From: Sorangiineae bacterium NIC37A_2
Lineage (GTDB): Bacteria > Myxococcota_A > Polyangia > Polyangiales > Polyangiaceae
Direction: 5' to 3'
Length of the DNA stretch: 37,223 bases
Assembly: GCA_002085155.1 (NCBI GenBank)
Contig: NASX01000037.1
Location: 10,939-48,161, forward strand
Shown: in pieces, positions 25,048 through 33,338 of the stretch
Layout: every line of letters starts with the position of its first letter
Position numbering within the stretch: position 1 is the stretch's first letter
Notes under the pieces: generated by a model
Databases searched by the model: none
Told to the model about the DNA's origin: nothing
What the model saw: the letters and a program-made list of their open reading frames with translations, nothing else
Position numbers and translations under genes: made by a program

Positions 25048-25526
25048 ATCGCCGTGCTTCGTTCGTCGTGTTCCAAGATCAGAGAATACGCCTGTTCGCT
25101 GGTGGTGGCTTCGAGAAGTCGCCGCCGCGTCTCCGGACTGCGCAGCAGGCGCGAAACCTTGGCGAGAATTTTCAGGTGGTCGCTCGCGCAGCGCTTCGGG
25201 CTCACGACCGCAAACAGGATTTGGGCGGGAGCGTTGTCGATCGACTCAAACTCGATCCCGTGGGCCGATAGTAAAAGCGCCGCCATTTGGTCGTGGAGAG
25301 CGGGGGTCTGGAGAGAACAGTGGGGAATCGCCACTCCTTCCCCGATGCCGGTGCTCTGGAGCTTTTCGCGCTCGAGCAGCGGTCCTTCGACCTCCTCCAC
25401 CGAGACCCCGAGATCGGTCGCGATCACCTCAGCGAGAACATGTAGCGCGAGCTCTTTCGTCCCGGCTCTCGCGCCTGTGGGGTCAATAACAATCCGCGAT
25501 TCTTTAAGGATATCGGTGAGTAGCAT
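25044..25526 (-). CDS. ptsN: nitrogen-type PTS EIIA (PtsN)
   Basis: EIIA-Ntr is the terminal phosphate acceptor of the regulatory PTS and usually controls potassium transport, sigma-54 or nitrogen functions by protein contact. The phospho-accepting His is residue 69 in GEGVAIPHCS. At 160 residues the length is normal. The ATG at 25526 has no strong Shine-Dalgarno. A hairpin (25547-25570, outer stem GAGGC/GCCTC) lies between hpf and this gene. The stop overlaps hprK by 4 bases. Confidence 0.94.
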   Translation of the reverse strand: MLLTDILKESRIVIDPTGARAGTKELALHVLAEVIATDLGVSVEEVEGPLLEREKLQSTGIGEGVAIPHCSLQTPALHDQMAALLLSAHGIEFESIDNAPAQILFAVVSPKRCASDHLKILAKVSRLLRSPETRRRLLEATTSEQAYSLILEHDERSTAI

Positions 25527-25625
25527 GAAGAGCCCAGGAAGCGAGAGAGGCCCGCCAAGCGGCGAGCCTCAGACGCAATCGAGGGAATACCCCGAGTCCA
25601 CTGAAACGGCCACTAGGGCCTGTTT

Positions 25626-25979
25626 CTAACGGCCTCCGGCGGCCACCGCAACCGGCGACCAGTCCGCATGTCTCAGGTCCGTTTCCTTGCGCCGGCGGGT
25701 GCTTTCGACGCCGTGGGCAGTACGGATCTGCTGAAGAAGTTTGTCAGTGACGCGATCGATCGAGGCGTAGGCGTCGTCCGACGCGTCCTTGGCCTCGTAA
25801 TGTTCGCTGCCGCTTTGAATCTGAAGCTCGACCTCGTGCAGATGCCTATCGAGGGCCAGGGTCGCTCGAGCTGCCATCGGCTGCCTCAAGAACTTCTGGA
25901 GCCGTTCGACCTTCTTTTGGACGTACGCCTTGAGCGAGTCCGTGGAATCCATGTGCCGGAAGGTGATCGAAACGTTCAT
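25626..25979 (-). CDS. hpf: ribosome hibernation promoting factor, short form
   Basis: HPF binds the 30S decoding region and helps form inactive 100S ribosomes in slow growth. The N-terminal MNVSITFRHMDSTDSLKAYV and LDRHLHEVELQI are the family pattern. With about 117 residues it is the short form, without the dimerising C-terminal domain; the last 20 residues are not conserved. AAGGAG at 25987-25992 sits 7 bases from the ATG at 25979, fixing the start; the longer frame to 26132 has no family similarity. The 611 bases upstream, back to rpoN, hold a structured leader and a repeat array. Confidence 0.93.
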   Translation of the reverse strand: MNVSITFRHMDSTDSLKAYVQKKVERLQKFLRQPMAARATLALDRHLHEVELQIQSGSEHYEAKDASDDAYASIDRVTDKLLQQIRTAHGVESTRRRKETDLRHADWSPVAVAAGGR

Positions 25980-26001
25980 TCTTACACTCCTTTTCAACGC
26001 C

Positions 26002-26207
26002 CCCGGGAACCACCCCGGGCAGCACCTAGGCGGACGAGCCTGGACGCGCGCCCGCCAAGTACCCGATTCGGAACCGCCCGAATCGGCCACATCGCTCCCT
26101 CCGGAACCCAGCGCCCCTGACGCCCTCTCCAAGAGGTCCGAATCTTAGTTCCCCGCGCCTAACCGCCTGCTTGGCGGTCGGGGCACCCACCCGTTCAGGT
26201 AGGCGCG
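26002..26207 (-). promoter_or_regulatory. structured 5' leader of hpf: three-way junction plus two hairpins
   Basis: Three elements are directly visible. (1) 26154-26207: closing stem CGCGCCTA/TAGGCGCG (8 bp, perfect), enclosing hairpin ACCGCC-loop-GGCGGT (26162-26178) and hairpin CGGG-loop-CCCG (26179-26193). (2) 26063-26086: 9-bp perfect stem CCGATTCGG/CCGAATCGG, minus-strand loop GCGGTT. (3) 26002-26019: 6-bp stem CCCGGG/CCCGGG, minus-strand loop GTGGTT, directly before the ribosome site. The two loops are near identical. A weak promoter lies just upstream. Function is unknown: a protein-binding leader, a riboswitch-like device or an sRNA are possible. Confidence 0.5.
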
Positions 26208-26240
26208 CTCCGGGGAGACTCCTGCCAGTCAACAAAGGCA

Positions 26241-26296
26241 TCCTAACGCCACCACATCCATCTGGGAAGAGGGATTTTCCGTTTCAAAAGCTTTTG
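26241..26296 (-). promoter_or_regulatory. candidate hpf promoter with upstream palindrome
   Basis: On the minus strand TTCCCA (26269-26264), 17 bases, TAGGAT (26246-26241) is a weak sigma-70-like pair; transcription would start near 26234. CAAAAGCTTTTG (26285-26296) is a 12-base perfect palindrome about 15 bases upstream of the -35 and could be an operator. Both are inference from pattern only. Confidence 0.35.
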
Positions 26297-26335
26297 TCCT
26301 TGGATCCGAGAGTCGTCGCCGCATGTCCCTAGGAC

Positions 26336-26581
26336 TCACACACGCGCCGACAGAGCCCCTCTGCGCCCCCTTGGCACGGCGACCCCTTCGCCCGGGAGCC
26401 CGTCTGCACAGAGGCCCGTTACACCGCACGGGAGCTGCACAGAGCCCTTTACACACAGGCCCCCTTCGCACGACGGGACCCCTTCACACTGAGAGCTCGG
26501 GCGGAAAGCAACAGCCCCTTTCGCGCGTGATTCTTGAAGTCTCAAAAACTTCCGCGCGACGTGCTCGAGCTTGTGCGCCAT
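26336..26581 (-). CDS. possible small Cys/Gly-rich ORF after rpoN
   Basis: An 81-codon frame starts with ATG 10 bases after the rpoN stop. The middle reads SQCEGVPSCEGGLCVKG, then PCGVTGLCADGLPGEG: short Cys-x-Gly units that follow the DNA repeat in this region. There is no clear ribosome site, and no family is recognised. The alternative is that the frame is a by-product of a non-coding repeat array. Confidence 0.25.
   Translation of the reverse strand: MAHKLEHVARKFLRLQESRAKGAVAFRPSSQCEGVPSCEGGLCVKGSVQLPCGVTGLCADGLPGEGVAVPRGRRGALSARV
26355..26523. repeat. degenerate GTGYGAAGGGG repeat array between rpoN and hpf
   Basis: On the minus strand about seven imperfect copies occur: GCGCGAAAGGGG, GTGTGAAGGGG, GTGCGAAGGGG, GTGTAAAGGG, GTGTAACGGG, GGGCGAAGGGG, GTGCCAAGGGG. 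Start-to-start spacing is irregular, 18 to about 37 bases. CTCTGTGCAG occurs twice between copies. Neighbouring genes and intergenic regions do not show this motif. It may be a protein-binding array, an RNA element or a coding repeat. Confidence 0.6.
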
Positions 26582-26590
26582 CGAGGCGCG

Positions 26591-28081
26591 CTAGAAGTGT
26601 TTCTTGCGTTTCGAAGAGGCGAGGATGTTGAGCATCTCGCGATACTTCGCGACCGTACGGCGAGCGATCTTGATCCCTTGCTCCGCGCTCAGGCGCTCGA
26701 CGAGGGTTTGATCGCTGAGGGGATTTTTCTTGTCCTCTTCGTCGATCATTTTCTTGATCGCCTGCTTCACGCTCTCGCTCGCGATATCTTCGTCGGCGAC
26801 GCGTCGGATGCTCGAGTTGAAGAAATACTTCAGCTCAAAGAGCCCCTGCGGCGTGTGCATGTACTTATTGGTTGTGACGCGCGAGATCGTCGACTCGTGC
26901 ATTCCGACAGCGTCAGCGACATCCCGAAGGATCATCGGCTTCAGATAAGCGACGCCTTTCTCGAAGAACTCGCGCTGCTTTTCGACGATGCAATCGGAGA
27001 CGCGCAGGATCGTCTTTCGACGCTGTTCGATGGCGCGGATCAGCCACTGAGCGTTCTTGAGCTTTTCGCTCACGAACTCCTTCGCCTGGGGATCGGCGAG
27101 CAATCGCTTCGTGAGCTCTTCGTTGATGTGAAGCCGCTGGATGCCGCGGTCATTGTCGACGACCTTAAACTCGTTGCCGTCTTTGATCACGTAGACGTCC
27201 GGAGTGATGCCGATGCTTCGCTCGTCGTAGTCCGAGAAGTTTCGCCCTGGGCGGCTCTCGAACGACTGGATCTCTGTGGCGATCTCGTAGACTTCCTCGA
27301 GTGATAGTTTGAGAGAGCGAGCGATGGCCTGGTAGTTGCGCCGCTCGAGATCTCCGAGGTGTTGATTGATGACCTCGTAGGTCGAATCGCCCGCCGAATA
27401 GCCGGCGGCCTCCGCCTGAATGAGGAGACATTCTCTGAGATCTCGCGACGCGACCCCGATCGGATCGAAGCGCTGAATCAAGGCCAGCACGTACGGCGCG
27501 TCCTCCCGGTCGAGCCCCGCCTCGTCTGCGAGGTCGTCAATCGTGAGATCCGGGGTGCGCGTACCGTCGGGGCGATCGATGCCTTCGAGATCCAGGTAGC
27601 CGCGCTCGTCGAGGTTGCCGATCACGAGTCCCGCGAACCGTCGCTCCTCCTCCGTGAAGTTGCTCATTTGGAGCTGCCACAGCAGGTGCTCTTGGAGGGA
27701 GCGGGGCCGCGTCAGGCTCTGCTCGATCGGAGGGAGCTCATCCATGCCCCCGCCGGAACCGGGCAGCGGGCTCTGTTGGCTTCGATTCTCCAGGAACTTT
27801 TCCCAGTCGACTTCACGGGTGGCCTTGTCGGTGGCCTTCCCTTCTTCCGTCCGGAGCTCCCGCTCGAAGTCTTGATCCGCCAGGCGCGCGCGGTCCGTCT
27901 CGCGCTCTGCGGCGGGCCCGCCTGACACGTCCTCGTCAGAGAGAACGGGGTTATTGTCGAGTTCTTTTCGAACTTCGTCCACCAGCTCCAGGCGCGAGAG
28001 TTGCAGCAGCTTGATCGCCTGCTGCAGCTGAGGCGTCATGACGAGCTGCTGGCTCAAACGAAGCTGTTGTTTGATCTCCAT
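26591..28081 (-). CDS. rpoN: RNA polymerase sigma-54 factor
   Basis: Sigma-54 directs polymerase to -24/-12 promoters that need enhancer-binding ATPases. The N-terminal activator-interacting region is Gln/Leu rich (MEIKQQLRLSQQLVMTPQLQ). The core-binding domain follows around residues 120-320, then the helix-turn-helix near VADAVGMHESTISRVTTNKY. The RpoN box ARRTVAKYRE is at 473-482. At 496 residues the length is typical. It heads the PTS-Ntr cluster, all on the minus strand. The 215 bases upstream are shared with a divergent kinase gene; I found no convincing promoter there. Confidence 0.97.
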   Translation of the reverse strand: MEIKQQLRLSQQLVMTPQLQQAIKLLQLSRLELVDEVRKELDNNPVLSDEDVSGGPAAERETDRARLADQDFERELRTEEGKATDKATREVDWEKFLENRSQQSPLPGSGGGMDELPPIEQSLTRPRSLQEHLLWQLQMSNFTEEERRFAGLVIGNLDERGYLDLEGIDRPDGTRTPDLTIDDLADEAGLDREDAPYVLALIQRFDPIGVASRDLRECLLIQAEAAGYSAGDSTYEVINQHLGDLERRNYQAIARSLKLSLEEVYEIATEIQSFESRPGRNFSDYDERSIGITPDVYVIKDGNEFKVVDNDRGIQRLHINEELTKRLLADPQAKEFVSEKLKNAQWLIRAIEQRRKTILRVSDCIVEKQREFFEKGVAYLKPMILRDVADAVGMHESTISRVTTNKYMHTPQGLFELKYFFNSSIRRVADEDIASESVKQAIKKMIDEEDKKNPLSDQTLVERLSAEQGIKIARRTVAKYREMLNILASSKRKKHF

Positions 28082-28296
28082 GTCGGTGGGCTGAATTTGA
28101 AGGTAACAGACGTAGCCCCCCGGAAACAGTCTTGATTGACGATTTGGCCCGATAGTTGCTTTGACGCCCTTCGGGGGGCATCGGGGACTCCGGGGCTGCC
28201 GCCCGCGGGCCCTCCCCGACGAATTGGACTGGAAAACTCGCTTTGCGCCTCCGGCATTTGACGCGGCCCCCCTGGGGGGAGAAAGCTGCTACGGAC

Positions 28297-30009
28297 GTGA
28301 GTATCCGGGCGGACAAGTCGACGGCCGCGTTTCGACTCAAGGTGCTCCACCTCTATCTGAGGGAGCGCCGGGGAAGTCGAACGGCTGAAGCTTTCGCCGA
28401 CTCCCTAGGGGGCCCCGCTCTCTTCAAAGACGAAACAGCCCCCGTGAGCGGGTCGCTGTGGGCGCGGGGCATTGAACAGTTCGTCAGGCGGGCGGGCGAA
28501 ACTGCCTTTCGAGATCTCGATACTTTCTTTCTCCACGCCGAGATCGCGGCGGCCTGGGCGCGCCTTCCGAGCGCCTCGGAGCCGAATGAGATCTTTCGGG
28601 TGCTCGCCGAAGGGGACCGGCTGCCCGGGGACAATCCCTTCACCTTAGCGACTTTCGAAGGGGGAACCTGGAAGATCTCGGCCGAACTGCCCCTCGGCGC
28701 CCCGGCTCCGACTCGCCGCTGGATCCTCGAAGCGCTCGCGAGCGAACTCCGGGCCCTCGCCCTGCTCGTCGGTTATCAAGCTTCGGTCTCCGTCGAAGAC
28801 GAAAAGCCCCTCGCCACATTTCTGGTCAAGGTTCGCCCGCTCATCCAATCGAGGCTCGCCTCTTGGTCAGCGTTTTCCATCGCCGCCCTCCTCGCCCATG
28901 TCGCGCTCCCCTCGACCGCCCTGGCCGAGCGAGTCTCGCCGAGGCTCGAACTCGGCTCCCTCGCCGTCGCCACCCTCTTGTTTGGTCTCGGCTATGAGCT
29001 CCTGCGCCGAGAGCGACGCGTCCGCGCCCAGGCCCGGGCCCAAGGCCTTCGTATCGCCGCGCTCGAGAGAGAGGCCTTGCTCCGCTCCGAGCGCTCTCAG
29101 ACTGCGCTGGTTCCTCACGAAGAGCCCATGATCGCAGGCAAATATCGCCTCGGTCAGGCGCTCGGCTCAGGTGCAGCCGGCGCCGTTTGGTCGGCGATCC
29201 GCGCCGCCGATGGAAAAGAGGTCGCCCTGAAATTGATCCGTACGGCCGTGGCTCACGACGTGCGCGCCACCGATCGGCTCCGGCGCGAAGCGGAGGCCCT
29301 GGAGCTCGTCTGGCATCCTCACGTCGTCGAGGTCTACGAGTCGGGTCTGCTCCAGAGTGGAACGGCGTTTTTGGCGATGGCTCGTCTCTACGGAGAGTCC
29401 CTCGCGGATCGGCTCGCGCGGGAAGGTCCCCTGGATCCCGTCGAAGTCCGCACGCTCGCTCTCCAGCTCACTGACGCGCTGGTCGCGGTGCACAGCGCCG
29501 GAGTGATCCATCGCGACATCAAACCGACCAACCTCTTTTTGCACCACACCGAGGATGGCCAGGTCACCCTCAAGCTGATCGACTTCGGCGTGGCCCACAT
29601 TGCCTGGGCCGAAACGCGCATCACTCGCTCCGGCATGCGCATCGGGACCGCTGGTTATGCGGCGCCCGAGCAAGAAGAAGGCGCCCCCGTCACGGCCCAA
29701 GCGGACCTCTATTCCGTCGGCATCACCCTCCTCGAGTGTCTCACGGGCTCGCCACGTCTTCCCGAGGATCTCGCGGATTGTCCGAACATCCCGGCGCCCT
29801 TGCGGGACATCATTCGGCGCTTGACTCGGCCGACTCCGAACGAACGTTTCGCCTCGGCGCGGGAGCTCAAAGAAAGTCTGCTCGCCCTCAAGGTCGAGCC
29901 GAGCGATCGCATCTCCCTGCCCATCGTGCTGCCCTCCCGCTCCGAGTCGCCCTCGTACCCGGAGCTCGATTCACCGACCCTCAACGTCACGGTCGGATCG
30001 CGCCATTGA
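28297..30009 (+). CDS. membrane-linked Hanks-type Ser/Thr protein kinase
   Basis: From a GTG at 28297 (570 residues; a TTG at 28243 is an in-frame alternative) the protein has an N-terminal domain of about 180 residues, two hydrophobic segments (ASWSAFSIAALLAHVALP and SLAVATLLFGLGYELL), a short charged helix, then the kinase. Kinase motifs: LGSGAAGAVW (Gly loop), VALKLIR (Lys), HRDIKPTN (catalytic loop), DFGVAH, GYAAPEQ. All key residues are present. The N-terminal domain is not recognised; its end (RRWILEALASELRALALLVGY) loosely resembles heme-NO-binding/V4R-type folds, which is weak. With paired membrane helices both domains would face the cytoplasm. The gene end overlaps the convergent GT-C-like gene by 23 bases. 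Confidence 0.88.
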   Translation: MSIRADKSTAAFRLKVLHLYLRERRGSRTAEAFADSLGGPALFKDETAPVSGSLWARGIEQFVRRAGETAFRDLDTFFLHAEIAAAWARLPSASEPNEIFRVLAEGDRLPGDNPFTLATFEGGTWKISAELPLGAPAPTRRWILEALASELRALALLVGYQASVSVEDEKPLATFLVKVRPLIQSRLASWSAFSIAALLAHVALPSTALAERVSPRLELGSLAVATLLFGLGYELLRRERRVRAQARAQGLRIAALEREALLRSERSQTALVPHEEPMIAGKYRLGQALGSGAAGAVWSAIRAADGKEVALKLIRTAVAHDVRATDRLRREAEALELVWHPHVVEVYESGLLQSGTAFLAMARLYGESLADRLAREGPLDPVEVRTLALQLTDALVAVHSAGVIHRDIKPTNLFLHHTEDGQVTLKLIDFGVAHIAWAETRITRSGMRIGTAGYAAPEQEEGAPVTAQADLYSVGITLLECLTGSPRLPEDLADCPNIPAPLRDIIRRLTRPTPNERFASARELKESLLALKVEPSDRISLPIVLPSRSESPSYPELDSPTLNVTVGSRH

Positions 30010-31477
30010 TCGCTCCGCCCGTAAGCTCGCGCTGGAGGATGACATAAGAGGAGCCAGTCCGGGGGATCGGTACACTTCCTACCGCACGAAAGCCGAGCTC
30101 TTCCGCGTCCCGCAGCAGACGCCCATCCACCGCGTAGACGGCCCGTGAGGGCACGGGCAGCTTGTCCCTCTCGCCCTCCGCGCCCCCCTCGCCCTCCGCG
30201 TCCCACACCCGCACCACCCAGGTGTCGACGCCCGCGTCGTCCAAGTAGGCGCTCGGCACGAGGTGGGACGTGTGCCCGCCCGGCAGACGAGCCACCCGCG
30301 GATTGGCCACCCCCGACAAGTCGACGACCTTGCCGGGCGTAGCATGGGAAAGCCAGCCGATGTCCACCGCCGCGACGCGCTCCGCCGAAGCGACGAGCGG
30401 GCGGGCCTTTTCGATGAGCTCCTTTCTCGTCTCGACGACCGCCACCGAGTCGGTCCGGTAGTAGATCGTGAGCAGGAGCGGACCTGCCAGCATCAAGACG
30501 AGCGAAGCGATCGACCAACGTCCTTTGGCCGCACGCGCCCCGAGAACACAGACCCAGGGCAAGAGCGGACAGGAGAGCCGGTACAGAGGCATCCAGTCAC
30601 CGCCTGCAAAGACAAGGGACACGCCGTGCACGAGGATCAAGATCCAGAGGCGCCGAGCGAGCGGTCCCCGAGCCCCGAGGGCCCAGAAGAACGGTCCTGA
30701 GAGGAGGAGTGAGCCCAGGGCGTAACGGACCCCGGAGCCAAAATCGGGCGGCTTGGCGCGGAACGCGAGGGGCAAAAAATCCCCAAAAATCCGGAACCTG
30801 ACGGCCATCAAAAGGACGATGGGGATCAAAGTCAGGCCCAAGGTCCAGGCTCGCCGCCGGAGCCGCATCTGGTCGAGCTGTCCAGCGGCGAGGGCGAGCG
30901 GAATCAGATCGGGGCGAAGCGCCGCTGCTGAGCCGAGGAGCAGGGGCCCGAGAGAACGTGAGTTTTCTGTGAGCACAAAACCGAGCGTCAGAAGGAGCGC
31001 AATGTACGGCGTCTCAAGGCCCGCCCCTGACCAAGCCGCTCCTGTCACACTGACGAGTGCCGAGAGGGCGACTGCGGCGATACGAAACGGCTCACGCTTG
31101 TCCTGAGCCACTGCGCGCCCCGCGACATAAAAGGAGAGCACCCAGGAAGCTGCACCCAGGCCCCGCGCAACCAGAGGCGGATCGGCCTGGAGCGCGAAGC
31201 TCAAGAGGGCGATGAACTGGGCAAAGCCGAGCGGCGTCACAACGTCGACCGGCGGCTCCCCCGGATGCAGCGAAAATGTGTGAGTGGTTCTCGCTACTTC
31301 GATAACTCGCGTGACGATCCAGGCATCGTCGACGGAAAATCCCCAAAAGAGCGCGATCGGGACCAGAGCGGCGAGAGCACAGAGCGTCCCCGACAGGGCC
31401 AAGTACCCGGCTTTGCGCGTTCTGTCCAACAAACGGCAAATGGGGTCAAAAGTTGGGGCTTCTGATGGAGAATCCAT
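29987..31477 (-). CDS. multipass membrane protein, GT-C glycosyltransferase-like
   Basis: The protein has 496 residues with about ten hydrophobic segments in the first 360, then a soluble C-terminal domain of about 130. The first extracytoplasmic loop has SVDDAWIVTRVIEVA followed by HPGEPPVDVVTPLGF. This resembles the DDA-x-I...R and N-x-G-E-P pattern of GT-C enzymes such as arabinosyltransferase AftB and protein O-mannosyltransferase relatives, which use lipid-linked sugars at the outer face of the membrane. The acceptor and sugar are unknown. Its ATG lies 14 bases from the divergent ATG of the beta-propeller gene. Confidence 0.75.
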   Translation of the reverse strand: MDSPSEAPTFDPICRLLDRTRKAGYLALSGTLCALAALVPIALFWGFSVDDAWIVTRVIEVARTTHTFSLHPGEPPVDVVTPLGFAQFIALLSFALQADPPLVARGLGAASWVLSFYVAGRAVAQDKREPFRIAAVALSALVSVTGAAWSGAGLETPYIALLLTLGFVLTENSRSLGPLLLGSAAALRPDLIPLALAAGQLDQMRLRRRAWTLGLTLIPIVLLMAVRFRIFGDFLPLAFRAKPPDFGSGVRYALGSLLLSGPFFWALGARGPLARRLWILILVHGVSLVFAGGDWMPLYRLSCPLLPWVCVLGARAAKGRWSIASLVLMLAGPLLLTIYYRTDSVAVVETRKELIEKARPLVASAERVAAVDIGWLSHATPGKVVDLSGVANPRVARLPGGHTSHLVPSAYLDDAGVDTWVVRVWDAEGEGGAEGERDKLPVPSRAVYAVDGRLLRDAEELGFRAVGSVPIPRTGSSYVILQRELTGGAINGAIRP

Positions 31478-31754
31478 AGAATCGAGAGCGGATGTCCCTG
31501 GTTCAAGTTGTCCTCCGTCCTAACACCGTCGTTCGCGAGTCGGGCGCCGCCGCATCAGCGCTCCTCGACATTTTGATCGATGGAGTGAGCATCACGGCGC
31601 GAGCAGGAGAAGCTCAAGGGCTCACCCTTTTAGCGGAGCTGCGGGGGCGGTTCAAACCTTACGTAAGGGACGGGCCTCGCGGGCGTCGGCGCAGCTTTGC
31701 GCAGGCGGGGACACTTGGGAGCTGGGACTGGAGTCGGACGGTGATGACGTCCTC

Positions 31755-33338
31755 TTGTCCGTGTTTCGCGGGGGGCCTTGCCCGGAAGTCAGCGTTTTTG
31801 AGCGCCGCGTGCCGCTCAGCGAGCTCGAAGGAGCCGTTCGCTCGGCCCTCACCACCGCCCTCGGATCTCATCTCCCCGCCGGCCACCGCAGCGTCCTCGA
31901 GGCAGCTGTGCGCGGCCTCGACGGGCGTGCCCTCAGCGCAAAGCCGCTGCCGCGCAGCCTGGTCCAGGATCGAGTGCTCGTGAAGACCGTGGGCGGTCTC
32001 GAGATCCAAGCAGACGCCTCGTTCCGCGTCGTGAAATACCCGACGACCCAAACCGGCGAGCAGGTGGAGCGCACCGATCTCCACGCGCTGCTTGTGCCCG
32101 GGCGCTTCCGCATCGCCATCGGGCGCAAGACCCTCACGCTGACCCACGCGCACCTCTTCCTCCTCGCCGAGCGTTTGCTTTGGCTCGCGGAGGACGGCCT
32201 CTCTTCGTTTCAAGCCGCCCGTCCCCTGTTCCGTCGCCTGGACGTCGAAGGCGTCCGGATCGGGATCCGTCGCGGCCCGGGAGACGCTCCGCTCGGGCTG
32301 ACTTGGACCGTGCCCGGTCCGGATGGCACCTCAAAGACGCTCACGCTGTCCGACGTGGAGGTGAGCGATTTCGTAGAGGCCACCGCGCGCTTCGCTGAAG
32401 CCCTCTCCGCCCGCTACGTCCAGCATGATCCCCGCCAGGAGCAAAACCTCCGCCTCAAGGCGATCCGTGACGCGGCCGACCGCCTCATGAGCCAATACGT
32501 CGGGCTCAAGCAGGAAGACGCCATCACGAACCCCGAGCCCGAGGCCTTCAAGTCCTACGGGATCCCGAGCGTCCGCCCCCGCGCGATGGGCCGCTATTCG
32601 GAGAGCGGCACGCTCCGCTTCGTGCCTCGCTGGGTCGCGACCATTCCGGGCGTCGATCTGCGTTCCACCTTCCTGGTCGGGAACCATCTGCTCGTGAGCG
32701 GCGCGCGCGAGATCGCTGCCATCAACGCCACCACCGGCGAAGTCACCTGGCGCGTGCCGAGCGAGCGAGCGGCCACTGTGGTGACTCCGCTCGGTATCAT
32801 CCGTATCCACGATGGCGGACGGATCCGCATGCACGATCTCGACACCGGCGCCGTGAAGTACGTCACCAAGATCGCCCCGCGCACCGGCGGCGGTTCCGCC
32901 GGCGCGCTCGTGAACACGGTCGGTCTCCCGCGCCTGCTCCTGGTCGCCGAGGGCCAGTCCTCGGTCACCGCGCTCGACCTCGCCACAGGTGACGTTCGCT
33001 GGCGCTACAGCGCCGCCCGTGGCGAGAATTTCCGCATTCGCCGCGCCGGACGTCTCGCGATCCTCTCCGGCGGCAGCTCCGCCCTCACGGCGATCGACGT
33101 CACCACCGGCGAAGTCGTCTGGCGCGTGAGGGATCGGCTCCCCTTCACCGGCGACATCGCGATCGCTCCGGACAGCGCCTTCGCCCTCTCGGCGAGCTCC
33201 GTGGGGACCGCTCGCCTACACCACATCGATCTTTGGACCGGAGAACTCCGCTTCACGCGGGCTCTCGACGAACAGCCCATCCTCGGCACGGCACCTTTGC
33301 TCTGTGATGAGTCTGTCTGTGATCATCCCGACTCGTGA
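31755..33338 (+). CDS. PQQ-like beta-propeller repeat protein, longest intact part
   Basis: This is the largest uninterrupted portion of the broken locus. The first 290 residues have no domain I recognise. From about 300 on there are propeller blades with the repeat signature ATTGEVTWRVP, DLDTGAVKYVT, DLATGDVRWRYS, DVTTGEVVWRVR and DLWTGELRFTRA. This is the BamB/PQQ-enzyme-repeat type, often scaffolds in the envelope. No signal peptide is seen in this piece or in the upstream true start. The apparent TTG start is internal to the real gene, and the stop at 33336-33338 follows a frame shift; see the whole-locus entry. Confidence 0.75.
   Translation: MSVFRGGPCPEVSVFERRVPLSELEGAVRSALTTALGSHLPAGHRSVLEAAVRGLDGRALSAKPLPRSLVQDRVLVKTVGGLEIQADASFRVVKYPTTQTGEQVERTDLHALLVPGRFRIAIGRKTLTLTHAHLFLLAERLLWLAEDGLSSFQAARPLFRRLDVEGVRIGIRRGPGDAPLGLTWTVPGPDGTSKTLTLSDVEVSDFVEATARFAEALSARYVQHDPRQEQNLRLKAIRDAADRLMSQYVGLKQEDAITNPEPEAFKSYGIPSVRPRAMGRYSESGTLRFVPRWVATIPGVDLRSTFLVGNHLLVSGAREIAAINATTGEVTWRVPSERAATVVTPLGIIRIHDGGRIRMHDLDTGAVKYVTKIAPRTGGGSAGALVNTVGLPRLLLVAEGQSSVTALDLATGDVRWRYSAARGENFRIRRAGRLAILSGGSSALTAIDVTTGEVVWRVRDRLPFTGDIAIAPDSAFALSASSVGTARLHHIDLWTGELRFTRALDEQPILGTAPLLCDESVCDHPDS

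Noticed and set aside
26180-26199. GTTCAGG that resembles half of a LexA box in the hpf leader
   Set aside because: The CTG of the other half is missing at the N10 distance, and the bases take part in the three-way-junction region instead.
26154-26207. tRNA-like cloverleaf
   Set aside because: It has a closing stem and two inner hairpins, but no anticodon arm, no TpsiC-type GTTC loop in the right place and no CCA-type end, so it is not a tRNA.
26371-26392. Sigma-54-like -24 element TTGGCACGG in the rpoN-hpf gap
   Set aside because: The -12 position does not give TTGC at the right distance, the orientation is opposite to the operon, and it is part of the degenerate repeat array.
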